Positions 9,285-16,154 of a stretch of DNA of 64,000 nucleotides are shown here, piece by piece. The number at the start of each line of letters is the position of its first letter. The first letter of the stretch is position 1. The DNA is from an uncultured Pelagibacteraceae bacterium (lineage in GTDB: Bacteria; Pseudomonadota; Alphaproteobacteria; Pelagibacterales; Pelagibacteraceae): contig CACHHD010000003.1 in the NCBI GenBank assembly GCA_902579605.1, forward strand, positions 62,001 through 126,000, given 5' to 3'. The notes beneath the pieces were generated by a model that had not been told where the DNA came from, did not search any database, and saw only the letters and a program-made list of their open reading frames with translations. A program made the translations under genes and the position numbers.

Positions 9285-9403
9285 AAATGCTAATATTTTA
9301 GACAACCACTAATTGTAAAAAAATCTCTAAATTCGACCTAATTTTGCCATTATTTTATAGTATAGTTATAATAATCAAAAAATAATCTTTTTTCTTAAGA
9401 TCA

Positions 9404-9429
9404 CTTGAAATAATAATTTTAGCGGGTAT
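9404..9429 (+). promoter_or_regulatory. RpoH-like promoter element with GCGGGTAT box (sigma-like gene)
   Basis: This is the best copy: exact CTTGAA (9404-9409), 12 bases, GCGGGTAT (9422-9429), followed by alternating TA. The ATG of the sigma-like gene is 28 bases downstream, leaving room for a short leader. This suggests autoregulation by the sigma factor it precedes. The rest of the 173-base gap (9285-9457) shows nothing else I can name. Confidence 0.65.
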
Positions 9430-9457
9430 ATATATATATTAGGTAGCAAGCAATGAT

Positions 9458-10354
9458 ATGCTTAATTTACACAAGCTTGCTCCTACAAGCCCAATTTACG
9501 CAGTCGTTAATCTAACGACAACTTCAAAAGCGCTCATAAACAACGAGTTAGCTATATTAAACGCAAAGGGTTCAAATTTCGTTGATAGCATTGCTAAATT
9601 AAGTAAAAAAGAGCGAAATTCCTCGATTATTTGTAAAGCATTAAGTTTTAAAGCTAAATTAGATGAAGATCTAGTTGCTGAAGCTCTTTTGGCATTACAA
9701 TACGCGTCGATTAAGTATTTTGAAGAAGATAGAGACATTAACTTTACTCAATTTGCAGTTACATTAATTCGTAAAAAAGTCATTGATTTCATTAATAAGC
9801 AAAATCACACAAACGGATCAGATCTTCATGAGAAGATTCATTCTGCTATAAAAGCTGTAAAAAGAAATGTCTGTAGAGAAGGCAATTTAACATTCGAAGA
9901 AGCTAAACATTTGGCCGAATTTTTTGGACTATCTGGAAATGAAGGCATTAAAAAAATCCATCAATTGGAAGCCATCCAATTTGGTAACGAACATGATTGG
10001 AAGATTAATGAGGAAGGTCAAGAATATTACAGATTTGATGATCAAAAAAATGATATAGGTGGAAATAGCTATCAAGGAATTGCACCTGACTCGGTATTTA
10101 GACAATCTTATGAAAATCAACAAAAATTGTTTTTAAAGAAACAGGCTATAGCTTTCTTAAAAAATTGTAACAATAAAGAAGTTATTATTTTCAAAGCAAG
10201 AATAAATTGTCAAGAACAAGTTGCTTTAAATAAATTATCTAAAATTCTAAATATTTCATTTCAGGCAGTCTCTCTAATTGAAAAAAAACTGCATGCTAAA
10301 TTTTTAACTTTTTGCAGAGAAAAATTAGAAAAAAAAATTAACGCGGGTATATAG
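9458..10354 (+). CDS. Divergent RpoH-like sigma-70 family factor
   Basis: A 298-residue protein with the layout of an alternative sigma factor. Region 2 is at residues 70-115: DLVAEALLALQYASIKYFEE is the counterpart of the DLIQEG...AVEKFDP helix, and FTQFAVTLIRKKVIDFI is the counterpart of FSTYA..WIR..I.DFI. Region 4 is near residues 235-290, where FKARINCQEQVALNKLSKILNISFQAVSLIEKKLHAKF carries the L..L....S...V..IE..... helix-turn-helix pattern. Length is close to RpoH (about 290-300), but the sequence is very divergent, especially in the -10-reading part of region 2. It is preceded by its own CTTGAA/GCGGGTAT element. I infer it reads the four such elements. A degenerate or phage-type sigma is the alternative. 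Confidence 0.7.
   Translation: MLNLHKLAPTSPIYAVVNLTTTSKALINNELAILNAKGSNFVDSIAKLSKKERNSSIICKALSFKAKLDEDLVAEALLALQYASIKYFEEDRDINFTQFAVTLIRKKVIDFINKQNHTNGSDLHEKIHSAIKAVKRNVCREGNLTFEEAKHLAEFFGLSGNEGIKKIHQLEAIQFGNEHDWKINEEGQEYYRFDDQKNDIGGNSYQGIAPDSVFRQSYENQQKLFLKKQAIAFLKNCNNKEVIIFKARINCQEQVALNKLSKILNISFQAVSLIEKKLHAKFLTFCREKLEKKINAGI
10326..10350 (+). promoter_or_regulatory. RpoH-like promoter element with GCGGGTAT box (structured RNA / nurA-herA operon)
   Basis: TTAGAA (10326-10331), 11 bases, GCGGGTAT (10343-10350), then 9 bases to the ATG at 10360, the same box-to-ATG distance as for rmuC. The element lies inside the last codons of the sigma-like gene (encoding INAGI), so the coding sequence accommodates it. 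A start site would fall within a few bases of the ATG, predicting a leaderless mRNA or an RNA gene starting here. Confidence 0.6.
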
Positions 10355-10359
10355 ATAAT

Positions 10360-10794
10360 ATGCAATTAAATTTCTTTAATTATAGATACAGAAAATTTAA
10401 TGGCTCGAGTAAGAGCAGGGTTAGAGTACCGGTAACGGCTCTAAAGGTTGGGAACTTCAAATCACTCCTTTCATATAATACCTCCAACTCCCAATCTTCT
10501 TTCGACACCTGCTCTACTCCAAATTTAATAAATGTTCGTATAAGAAGTTTTAGAAATAAATATGCATGTAAAAATTTTATTAATGATATCAGTAAAAGGT
10601 TTTATAGAAGATATAAACAACCTGTTCTTTCTAAGATTGCTTTAAGTGGAAGACGTTTAGTTTACTACTTTAATTCCAACAAAATTAAAAAAAATAACTC
10701 AAAGTTAGGCAGGCATATTAAAAGTTTAAAATATACTGGTAAAGGTTTGAGGAGTATAAATAAAAAAACACTTCAAGGTATTTATGAACAATAA
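10360..10794 (+). CDS. Small very basic hypothetical protein (may be partly non-coding)
   Basis: An open frame of 144 residues rich in Lys, Arg, Asn and Ser with almost no acidic residues. No known domain recognised. It begins 9 bases after a GCGGGTAT box and overlaps nurA by 11 bases, which would fit coupled translation. Residues about 16-54 coincide with a strongly base-paired, GC-richer DNA segment (10407-10519). Their composition (SRVRVPVTALKVGNF) is of the kind produced by translating structural RNA genes. The second half (FRNKYACKNFINDISKRFYRRY onward) looks more protein-like. Either a real basic nucleic-acid-binding protein, or an RNA gene with a chance frame. Confidence 0.45.
   Translation: MQLNFFNYRYRKFNGSSKSRVRVPVTALKVGNFKSLLSYNTSNSQSSFDTCSTPNLINVRIRSFRNKYACKNFINDISKRFYRRYKQPVLSKIALSGRRLVYYFNSNKIKKNNSKLGRHIKSLKYTGKGLRSINKKTLQGIYEQ
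10365..10401 (+). other. AT-rich hairpin at the 5' end of the putative RNA
   Basis: ATTAAATTT (10365-10373) pairs perfectly with AAATTTAAT (10393-10401), leaving a 19-base loop. It begins five bases after the proposed transcription start region and directly precedes the three-way-junction element at 10407. Confidence 0.5.
10407..10519 (+). ncRNA. Candidate structured RNA with three-way junction
   Basis: P1: GAGT (10407-10410), a bulged A, and AGAGCAGG (10412-10419) pair with CCTGCTCT (10508-10515) and ACTC (10516-10519), 12 base pairs. P2: TTAGAG (10421-10426) pairs with CTCTAA (10439-10444), capped by CCG-GTAA-CGG, a GNRA tetraloop. P3: GGTTGGGA (10446-10453) pairs with TCCCAATC (10489-10496) through one G-U. 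The wobble and the GNRA loop favour the plus strand. The segment is visibly richer in G and C than its surroundings. I recognise no known RNA family; a TTCAAATC stretch in the P3 loop recalls a tRNA T-loop but no full tRNA folds. Confidence 0.55.
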
Positions 10795-12073
10795 TCTTTT
10801 TCTAAATTATATTAATAGTGCAATTAATGGTTCAAAAGTAGTACAAGCAAATTTTTTAAATGTTTTAGATAAAGTTTCAAAAACAGTAATCAAAATTTGT
10901 AATCACGAAAATTTAATTATAAATTTAGATTATACTCCTTCAACATCTTGGCCGACTTACAAAAATAAAACTGTTGCATTTGTAGATGGTGGTTTAGACA
11001 AAACACCTATGCCTAGTTCTGCTCCCCTTACAATAAGAGCTGGAAGCTATATTGTAAATAAAGCTGCTAATGAACAGTTATTTAAAGTTAATAATAGTAA
11101 AATTGTCGATTTATTTGATCCAGATAACGAACTTTATGATTTTATAGACGATGACTCTTTTGAGGATATGATGCTAAACAAAAAAAAGGACGCAGCAAGA
11201 ATTATATGTGAAGCAGCTACTTTGGTTAATCATATTCAATCAGGTAAAAAATATGATTTTTGTTTCTTACATGGTCCAATTCAAGCAATACTTACTCCTT
11301 TTACTCAACAAGGTTTCCCCCCTTTTACTCAATTGGCTACAGAGGATTTTATTCCTTTTATAAATGGTAAAAAAGATAAAGAGAGAAAAAAAAGGAGAAT
11401 GACACCTGAAGATAGACATTTTATTAAAGTTTATCTTGAATGTATTAAATTTATTAAGAAAAGCCCTTTTCCTATATACGGTGTTGTTGAAACAGCAGTT
11501 TCTGCTGCATACACCAAAAATCTTTTGTATAATTTTAAAAATAAAGGTCATATCTCATCAAAAGACTATAAAGAAACGATTGATACAATTAATAAGTATA
11601 GAATTACTGACTCAAATCTATTCGAAATAATTCTTAAACGAAATCAAGCTTTAAAACCAATTGAAATTCAAAAGCAATTTTATGGAAACAAATTAATTCA
11701 AAGATCAATGTGGGATGAAGTAATTGAACAATATCCTAAAATATTTATGGGTTATGTCAAAGCTACTGACAATCAATCACCAATAAGAATTGAAACACTA
11801 AATTATCCAAAAAACCTTATTAAAGATTTTGGTTATATTCTTTGTGTCTCAAGGTTACTGCCAAACTATGGATATTTAGCAGGGTTAGCTGTTGTAGATC
11901 GTTTTGTGAAAATTTCTAATTTTATGAGTAAAGCCTCAAGAAATTATCGATCAACACATTTACTTAAGCAAGCAATCAATAATAAAGATCAAAACACTGT
12001 TTCTCTTGCTCTTAAAATTTTGTCAAAAAAAAATAGAGCTTGGATTAACAGACCAACCAAAAGGAGAAAATAA
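10784..12073 (+). CDS. nurA: NurA-domain 5'-3' nuclease
   Basis: NurA is the nuclease that works with HerA to resect DNA ends in archaea and in some bacteria. The 429-residue protein shows the first catalytic motif VAFVDGGLD (Asp68) and a second acidic/aromatic block YDFCFLHGPIQA near residue 150. GVVETAVSAAYT near 230 and a late block around GYLAGLAVVDRFVKIS near 370 follow. The order matches NurA nucleases, which are usually 300-450 residues. It ends two bases before the herA ATG region, and that pairing is the strongest evidence. It overlaps the preceding basic ORF by 11 bases. No membrane segments are seen. Confidence 0.8.
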   Translation: MNNNLFLNYINSAINGSKVVQANFLNVLDKVSKTVIKICNHENLIINLDYTPSTSWPTYKNKTVAFVDGGLDKTPMPSSAPLTIRAGSYIVNKAANEQLFKVNNSKIVDLFDPDNELYDFIDDDSFEDMMLNKKKDAARIICEAATLVNHIQSGKKYDFCFLHGPIQAILTPFTQQGFPPFTQLATEDFIPFINGKKDKERKKRRMTPEDRHFIKVYLECIKFIKKSPFPIYGVVETAVSAAYTKNLLYNFKNKGHISSKDYKETIDTINKYRITDSNLFEIILKRNQALKPIEIQKQFYGNKLIQRSMWDEVIEQYPKIFMGYVKATDNQSPIRIETLNYPKNLIKDFGYILCVSRLLPNYGYLAGLAVVDRFVKISNFMSKASRNYRSTHLLKQAINNKDQNTVSLALKILSKKNRAWINRPTKRRK

Positions 12074-12075
12074 AC

Positions 12076-13788
12076 ATGAAAAAAAGATCAAAATGGCAAA
12101 CTATTGGAACTGTGTTAGGTGAAACTAATATAAACGAATTTTTCTTTAGTTTAAAAAATTACCAAGCAAAAAAAGGAGATATCGTTGCTACTGAAACAAA
12201 TGTTCCTGATGGTAATGGTAAAATTATATCAGTAACAGTATGGGGAAAAATAATGAGCATTGATTGTTCAAATGAATGGTTCCCGCGTCAAGCAGCTCAA
12301 GAATTAGCAAATGAAGATATTGATATAAGAGATACAATTTTGCCCACAACAAGAGATGAGTTAATTTGTAAAGTATCAATTTTAGGTTATACAAAAAATA
12401 ATGAAGATAAATTAAAATTGCTTCCATTAGTTTATCCTGTAAAACCAGCTGCGAGTGTTGACTATCCTAATAGCAATGATGTTGAGAAACTTCTTATTTC
12501 AGATCTTAATTCAAAACATCCAATTTATATCGGCTCACTACTAGCGAGAGAGTCAGTAGAAATAAAGATAGATGCTGATAATTTGGTTTCAAGACATGTA
12601 CTTATTACAGGTATGTCAGGTTCAGGAAAAACTGTAATGGTTAGAAGAATAATTTCAGAACTAATGCAGAAAATGTTTCCAATGCTAATCTATGATATTC
12701 ATGGTGACTATTTAGGGTTTGTTCAAAAAAACAAACAAATGTTTCCAAATAATAAGGTAAAACTTTTTTATCCTAATTTATCTATTAAATCGGAGGATAA
12801 AGAAATTATTTATACTTTAATTGAAAAATTAGGTAAGCCTTTAACTGAACCACAAAACGATTATCTTAATTCCTTAATTAATAAAGTTAAATACGAAGAA
12901 AGTAGCTTAATTAAATATATTAATAAACTTATTACTCAATCAAAAGATTACATTAAAGATAGAAACTCTAAAACTAAAGGAGCTTCATCAGGTATGGGTC
13001 ATATTAAAGCTGCAACAATGTTTGTGGTAAACAGAAGTCTTGGTCAAGTTGTTAAAAAATTAGTTAGTATGGAACAAACTAATTTTAGGCACAGAAAAAA
13101 AATGGCTAATTTAAAATTTGAACAATTGCCAGATGCTGGTACTGAACCAGAAAAAATAATATCAAAAGGTCAGCTAAGTATTCTTTATTTAAAAGGATAT
13201 GAAACACTTCCAGCTAGTGCAATTGTTTCAATTCTATCTGAGTCTTTATTTAAACATAGGCAAGAAGTAGAAGAAGAAATTCCACCATTCTTAACAATAA
13301 TTGAGGAAGCACATAACTTCATTCCTTCAAGAACTGAGAATAAAGACAACCTTCCATCTGTTGAAACAATTAGAAAACTTATTACGGAAGGTAGAAAGTT
13401 TGGAACAGGCCTTATGATAGTGAGTCAAAGACCTGCTCGTTTAGATGAAACAATTGTTTCACAATGTAACAGCCACATAAGTTTTAGAATTAAAAATCAG
13501 AAAGATCAAAAATTCGTTCGTGATACTTCTGAAACTTTTGATGCAGAGGACACTAAACAACTTCCGGCTCTTGCAAATGGTCAAGGCGTCATATCAGGTC
13601 AAGTTGTAAACTTTTCGTTACCGGTCCAAATAAAATTTGATGAGCAATTATTAAATACAGATATAGGTAATGAAAATTTTATCTCCACTGTTGAAAAATG
13701 GGATGATAAAGAAACTGTTAAATTGAGAAAAAAATTTGCAAAAGACTTTTCTTCAATAAGTGAGTCTAATCAAAGGAGGCCTCACTGA
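12076..13788 (+). CDS. herA: HerA-type hexameric DNA translocase
   Basis: HerA is an FtsK/VirB4-class ATPase that pumps DNA and activates NurA. The 570 residues comprise an N-terminal HAS barrel (about 1-130, IGTVLGETNINEFFFSL, KGDIVATET), Walker A ITGMSGSGKTVM (around residues 177-188), and Walker B FLTIIEEAHNF with Glu410/Glu411. Further motifs are the sensor block TEGRKFGTGLMIVSQRPARL and the arginine-finger region DETIVSQCNSHISFRIKN. All motifs are intact, so it should be active. Two bases separate it from nurA. The same strand continues with small genes whose first member starts inside its last codons after an AGGAGG sequence. Confidence 0.93.
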   Translation: MKKRSKWQTIGTVLGETNINEFFFSLKNYQAKKGDIVATETNVPDGNGKIISVTVWGKIMSIDCSNEWFPRQAAQELANEDIDIRDTILPTTRDELICKVSILGYTKNNEDKLKLLPLVYPVKPAASVDYPNSNDVEKLLISDLNSKHPIYIGSLLARESVEIKIDADNLVSRHVLITGMSGSGKTVMVRRIISELMQKMFPMLIYDIHGDYLGFVQKNKQMFPNNKVKLFYPNLSIKSEDKEIIYTLIEKLGKPLTEPQNDYLNSLINKVKYEESSLIKYINKLITQSKDYIKDRNSKTKGASSGMGHIKAATMFVVNRSLGQVVKKLVSMEQTNFRHRKKMANLKFEQLPDAGTEPEKIISKGQLSILYLKGYETLPASAIVSILSESLFKHRQEVEEEIPPFLTIIEEAHNFIPSRTENKDNLPSVETIRKLITEGRKFGTGLMIVSQRPARLDETIVSQCNSHISFRIKNQKDQKFVRDTSETFDAEDTKQLPALANGQGVISGQVVNFSLPVQIKFDEQLLNTDIGNENFISTVEKWDDKETVKLRKKFAKDFSSISESNQRRPH

Positions 13789-14072
13789 TAGAATATGAAA
13801 TCCCATTACTAATTGTTAAAATTATCGCTAATATAACCCTGTTCTTCACTATTTTTTTAACATGGAAATTAAAAACAACTCCATCATATTGTGCTCCGTT
13901 ATTTTTTGTCTTTAATTTATCTGGTTTATTATTTTTAAGCGTCGGTCTTAAAGAGGAAATAACAACTCTAATCACCGGCGCAAGTTTCATAATATTTGTT
14001 TCCTACATACTCATTATAAGCTTTTTAACAGACAAGTATTTTCAGAACAAAAGGCAAAAAACAGATGAATAA
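13785..14072 (+). CDS. Small membrane protein with non-canonical start (CTG or ATA)
   Basis: An open frame running from 13770 to a TAA at 14070-14072 contains no ATG, GTG or TTG. A perfect AGGAGG at 13774-13779 lies 5 bases before an in-frame CTG (13785) and 8 before an ATA (13788). From CTG the product is 95 residues with three hydrophobic segments (IPLLIVKIIANITLFFTIFL, then FFVFNLSGLLFLSV, then ASFIIFVSYILIISFL) and a charged C-terminal tail. It overlaps the herA stop upstream and the next ATG (14065) downstream, as expected for a real operon gene. Function unknown; a membrane partner of the HerA operon is possible. Confidence 0.6.
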   Translation: MIEYEIPLLIVKIIANITLFFTIFLTWKLKTTPSYCAPLFFVFNLSGLLFLSVGLKEEITTLITGASFIIFVSYILIISFLTDKYFQNKRQKTDE

Positions 14073-14250
14073 GTTTGATAATTGTTATTGGTGTAGAGGT
14101 GAAGGAAAGGTTGTAGATGGTAAATTAATTTTAAAAATAGGTCCTTTAAGTGTTCTTATAGACAAAGAGAGAACGTGTCCTTTATGTTTAGGAACTAAAA
14201 CTTCTATATATCAAAATGAGGAGTCTAAAAGCGAATTAACAATGCATTAA
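14065..14250 (+). CDS. Small zinc-ribbon protein
   Basis: A 61-residue protein with CYWCRGEG at residues 6-13 and CPLCLG near residue 42, two CxxC knuckles separated by about 30 residues. This resembles half of the DnaJ-type zinc centre (CxxCxGxG) and should bind one zinc ion. It overlaps the preceding membrane protein by eight bases and touches the next gene (TAATG), so it is co-translated. No further function can be read from the sequence. Confidence 0.6.
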   Translation: MNKFDNCYWCRGEGKVVDGKLILKIGPLSVLIDKERTCPLCLGTKTSIYQNEESKSELTMH

Positions 14251-14522
14251 TGAAAATTTTTGAAGCAGATAACGTAGAGATAAGAATTGAAAAACAGCCA
14301 AAAAATAGTAGTTGTGAATGGTGTACTTTTTTCTCTATAGAAAACAATAACAAAACAAAACTTCTATTAATGATAAAGTCAAACAATGTTCCTTTTTTAC
14401 AATTTCACAATAATCAAGGAAACATAATTACAAACTCATTAAAAATTAAAAAAAAAGTTTTAAAAACAAAAAGATCTCACTGGACAAATTACTTAAAAAA
14501 ATTAAAAAAAAAGTTGAAATAG
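14250..14522 (+). CDS. Hypothetical 90-residue protein
   Basis: A short cytoplasmic protein with no recognisable domain. The N-terminal half is mixed beta-like (EADNVEIRIEKQP, TKLLLMIKSNNVPFLQF). The last 25 residues are almost entirely Lys, Leu, Ser and Asn. A single CEWC pair sits at residues 23-26. Its ATG overlaps the stop of the zinc-ribbon gene by one base. Unknown function. Confidence 0.5.
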   Translation: MKIFEADNVEIRIEKQPKNSSCEWCTFFSIENNNKTKLLLMIKSNNVPFLQFHNNQGNIITNSLKIKKKVLKTKRSHWTNYLKKLKKKLK

Positions 14523-14525
14523 ATA

Positions 14526-14873
14526 TTGAAAAATTTACACAAAAAAAAAGACTTAGACTCTATTTTAAAAATTTGTGCGAGTAAATTAGATCAAGAACAA
14601 TACAATAAATTATGTCGAATAATTTGGGCATTATTAAACGGAGCTAATTTTGAAATTAAAGAAACTTGGAGCACAGATTTTCTTAAAGAGTGTGAAGATG
14701 TTTGGTTTCAAAATAAAAATTTAAGAAAATTATCTTTGAATAATTGCAGTAATATTATTCATCTTAACAAAGAAAAGAAAAAAAGACTTGAAAAAAAAAT
14801 AAGAGAGTTACAGAAAGATATGGATGACCCTGAATTTAATATTGAAGATTTTGATTTAGATGATGAATTTTAA
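14526..14873 (+). CDS. Hypothetical charged protein, TTG start
   Basis: A 115-residue protein starting at TTG three bases after the previous stop; no ATG is available in frame near this point. It is helical and highly charged, with a Lys/Glu coiled-coil-like stretch (EKKKRLEKKIRELQKDMDD) near the C-terminus and an acidic tail (EDFDLDDEF). The end overlaps the next gene by 14 bases. No family recognised. Confidence 0.5.
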   Translation: MKNLHKKKDLDSILKICASKLDQEQYNKLCRIIWALLNGANFEIKETWSTDFLKECEDVWFQNKNLRKLSLNNCSNIIHLNKEKKKRLEKKIRELQKDMDDPEFNIEDFDLDDEF

Positions 14874-15468
14874 TAATAAGCTTAATTTAATTTCCAATTT
14901 ACTTCACGTAAGTAGTACTAAAACAAAAACTTTAGTATATGACGAATTTAGTAATTTTTCAGAAATTCCCTATAAGTGGATAGATGACATTAAACATTTG
15001 GAGTTTAATGAATTATTATCATCCTCCTTAGGCCCTTTATCGATTTATTTTTGCTGGAATAAAAAACAAAAAGAAAAATTTGCTGAAATAGCCTCTGGAG
15101 TATTAAGTACGAGTTTAGTTCAAGGTGAACCTTTAACTGCGTTGGTAAGTATTTCTGCACTTGCTTACAAATTTAACGATTTAAAAAATAGAAAAAATTT
15201 GAGAAATGTGAAATGGGGAATAATAAAAGGCGGTGTATCTGTCGGAGTTTTCGCAGCTTCTATAAAATTTATGGGTTTATCGATTTTAAGTTTTTTAGTA
15301 GGAACTTGTGCCTTTTTTGCAGTGAGAAAATCTATTAGTATTTTTAGACTCTATGAATACATAGGTTTTATGAAAAAATTAAAGCTAAAATATCCTAAAT
15401 TAAAGGAGAATATTTCAAGAAGAGATTTTTTAAAATTAAAAATTTTTACTGTGAGTGATAATGTTTAA
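14860..15468 (+). CDS. Hypothetical membrane protein
   Basis: A 202-residue protein whose start (ATGATG) overlaps the preceding gene. Residues about 60-105 (IASGVLSTSLVQGEPLTALVSISAL) form an amphipathic or weakly hydrophobic helix pair. Two clearer membrane helices lie near 122-155 (GIIKGGVSVGVFAASIKFMG, then LSILSFLVGTCAFFAV). The ends are basic and cytoplasmic-looking. The glycine-rich membrane pair is of the sort seen in small pore-like or channel proteins, but that is only a resemblance. No family recognised. Confidence 0.5.
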   Translation: MMNFNNKLNLISNLLHVSSTKTKTLVYDEFSNFSEIPYKWIDDIKHLEFNELLSSSLGPLSIYFCWNKKQKEKFAEIASGVLSTSLVQGEPLTALVSISALAYKFNDLKNRKNLRNVKWGIIKGGVSVGVFAASIKFMGLSILSFLVGTCAFFAVRKSISIFRLYEYIGFMKKLKLKYPKLKENISRRDFLKLKIFTVSDNV

Positions 15469-15904
15469 AAAATTGTTATTTTTATATTTTTTTTTAAATC
15501 TTATCCTTAATTTTAATTTTTTATATGCACAAAAAAATACTACAATAGATAAATTAAATATAAAAAAAATGTATCACCTAAAAAATGGAGACTCTGTAAT
15601 AATAGAAAACTATGAAAGAGGAGATAGAATTTGGATAAAAAAAATAAATGGGGATGCTTACTTTAATATTTCTCATGTATGGAACTTTATTGTTTTAGCT
15701 GAAAAATGTGAGGGTATTGAAAATAAAGATATCTATTTCGCTATTAACTTAGAGTATTGGTTGGGTGGTGGAACAAATTTAGAAAACCCGCAAATAAGAA
15801 TTTTTAATTTATACGACCCATCTCCTTGGCGAGATAGCGATGTTGGTATTGTGCCCAATATGAAATGGGCTAAAGAATTTTGCACCTTTTATAATGAGGG
15901 GTAG
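15461..15904 (+). CDS. Secreted hypothetical protein
   Basis: A 147-residue protein with a clear signal peptide (MFKKLLFLYFFLNLILNFNF..YAQ, cleavage after about residue 24). The mature part is about 120 residues with Trp-rich blocks (GDRIWIKKINGD, EYWLGGGTN, DPSPWRDSDVG) and two cysteines that could form a disulfide in the periplasm. I prefer the ATG at 15461 over a GTG at 15455. It is the last gene of the plus-strand run that begins at nurA-herA and ends in the hairpin at 15898. Function unknown. Confidence 0.55.
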   Translation: MFKKLLFLYFFLNLILNFNFLYAQKNTTIDKLNIKKMYHLKNGDSVIIENYERGDRIWIKKINGDAYFNISHVWNFIVLAEKCEGIENKDIYFAINLEYWLGGGTNLENPQIRIFNLYDPSPWRDSDVGIVPNMKWAKEFCTFYNEG

Positions 15905-15917
15905 CTCTAGCTACCCC
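15898..15917. terminator. Hairpin between convergent genes
   Basis: GGGGTAGC (15898-15905) pairs with GCTACCCC (15910-15917) around a TCTA loop, perfect over 8 base pairs. It includes the stop codon of the secreted protein gene and lies between convergent genes. It lacks a T-run on either side, so it may be a weak bidirectional terminator or a 3'-end stabiliser. Confidence 0.5.
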
Positions 15918-15925
15918 TACAAGAG

Positions 15926-16117
15926 TTAAATGTTGTCTGAATTCTTTTTTAAATGTTTAATAACTTTTCCAGCGTTGGATCCTGCTTTGATCCTGTAACC
16001 AAAAGTACCTGAGTTACCAGTGTTAATGGCTTTTCTGGATTTGTTCAATTTATTTAAAAGTTCAGCCTGTGTTTTACTTCGGCTGAATTCTTTTAACAAC
16101 TTTGTATGTCTATCCAT
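15926..16117 (-). CDS. Small basic hypothetical protein
   Basis: A 63-residue, lysine- and serine-rich protein with a good ribosome-binding site (AAGGAGAA, 4-11 bases before the ATG). Its N-terminal half is helical (TKLLKEFSRSKTQAELLNKL). A glycine-rich middle (GNSGTFGYRIKAGSNAGK) and a basic end follow. It could be a small nucleic-acid-binding protein, but no family is recognised. It is divergent from 16242. Confidence 0.5.
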   Translation of the reverse strand: MDRHTKLLKEFSRSKTQAELLNKLNKSRKAINTGNSGTFGYRIKAGSNAGKVIKHLKKNSDNI

Positions 16118-16154
16118 ACATTCTCCTTGTTAGTTTTATTCAACCTACTTTTAA

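Noticed and set aside
10407-10519. tRNA or tmRNA gene
   Set aside because: A TTCAAATC T-loop-like string and AGAGCAGG are suggestive, but acceptor, anticodon and T stems cannot all be formed, and the pairing found is a different three-way junction.
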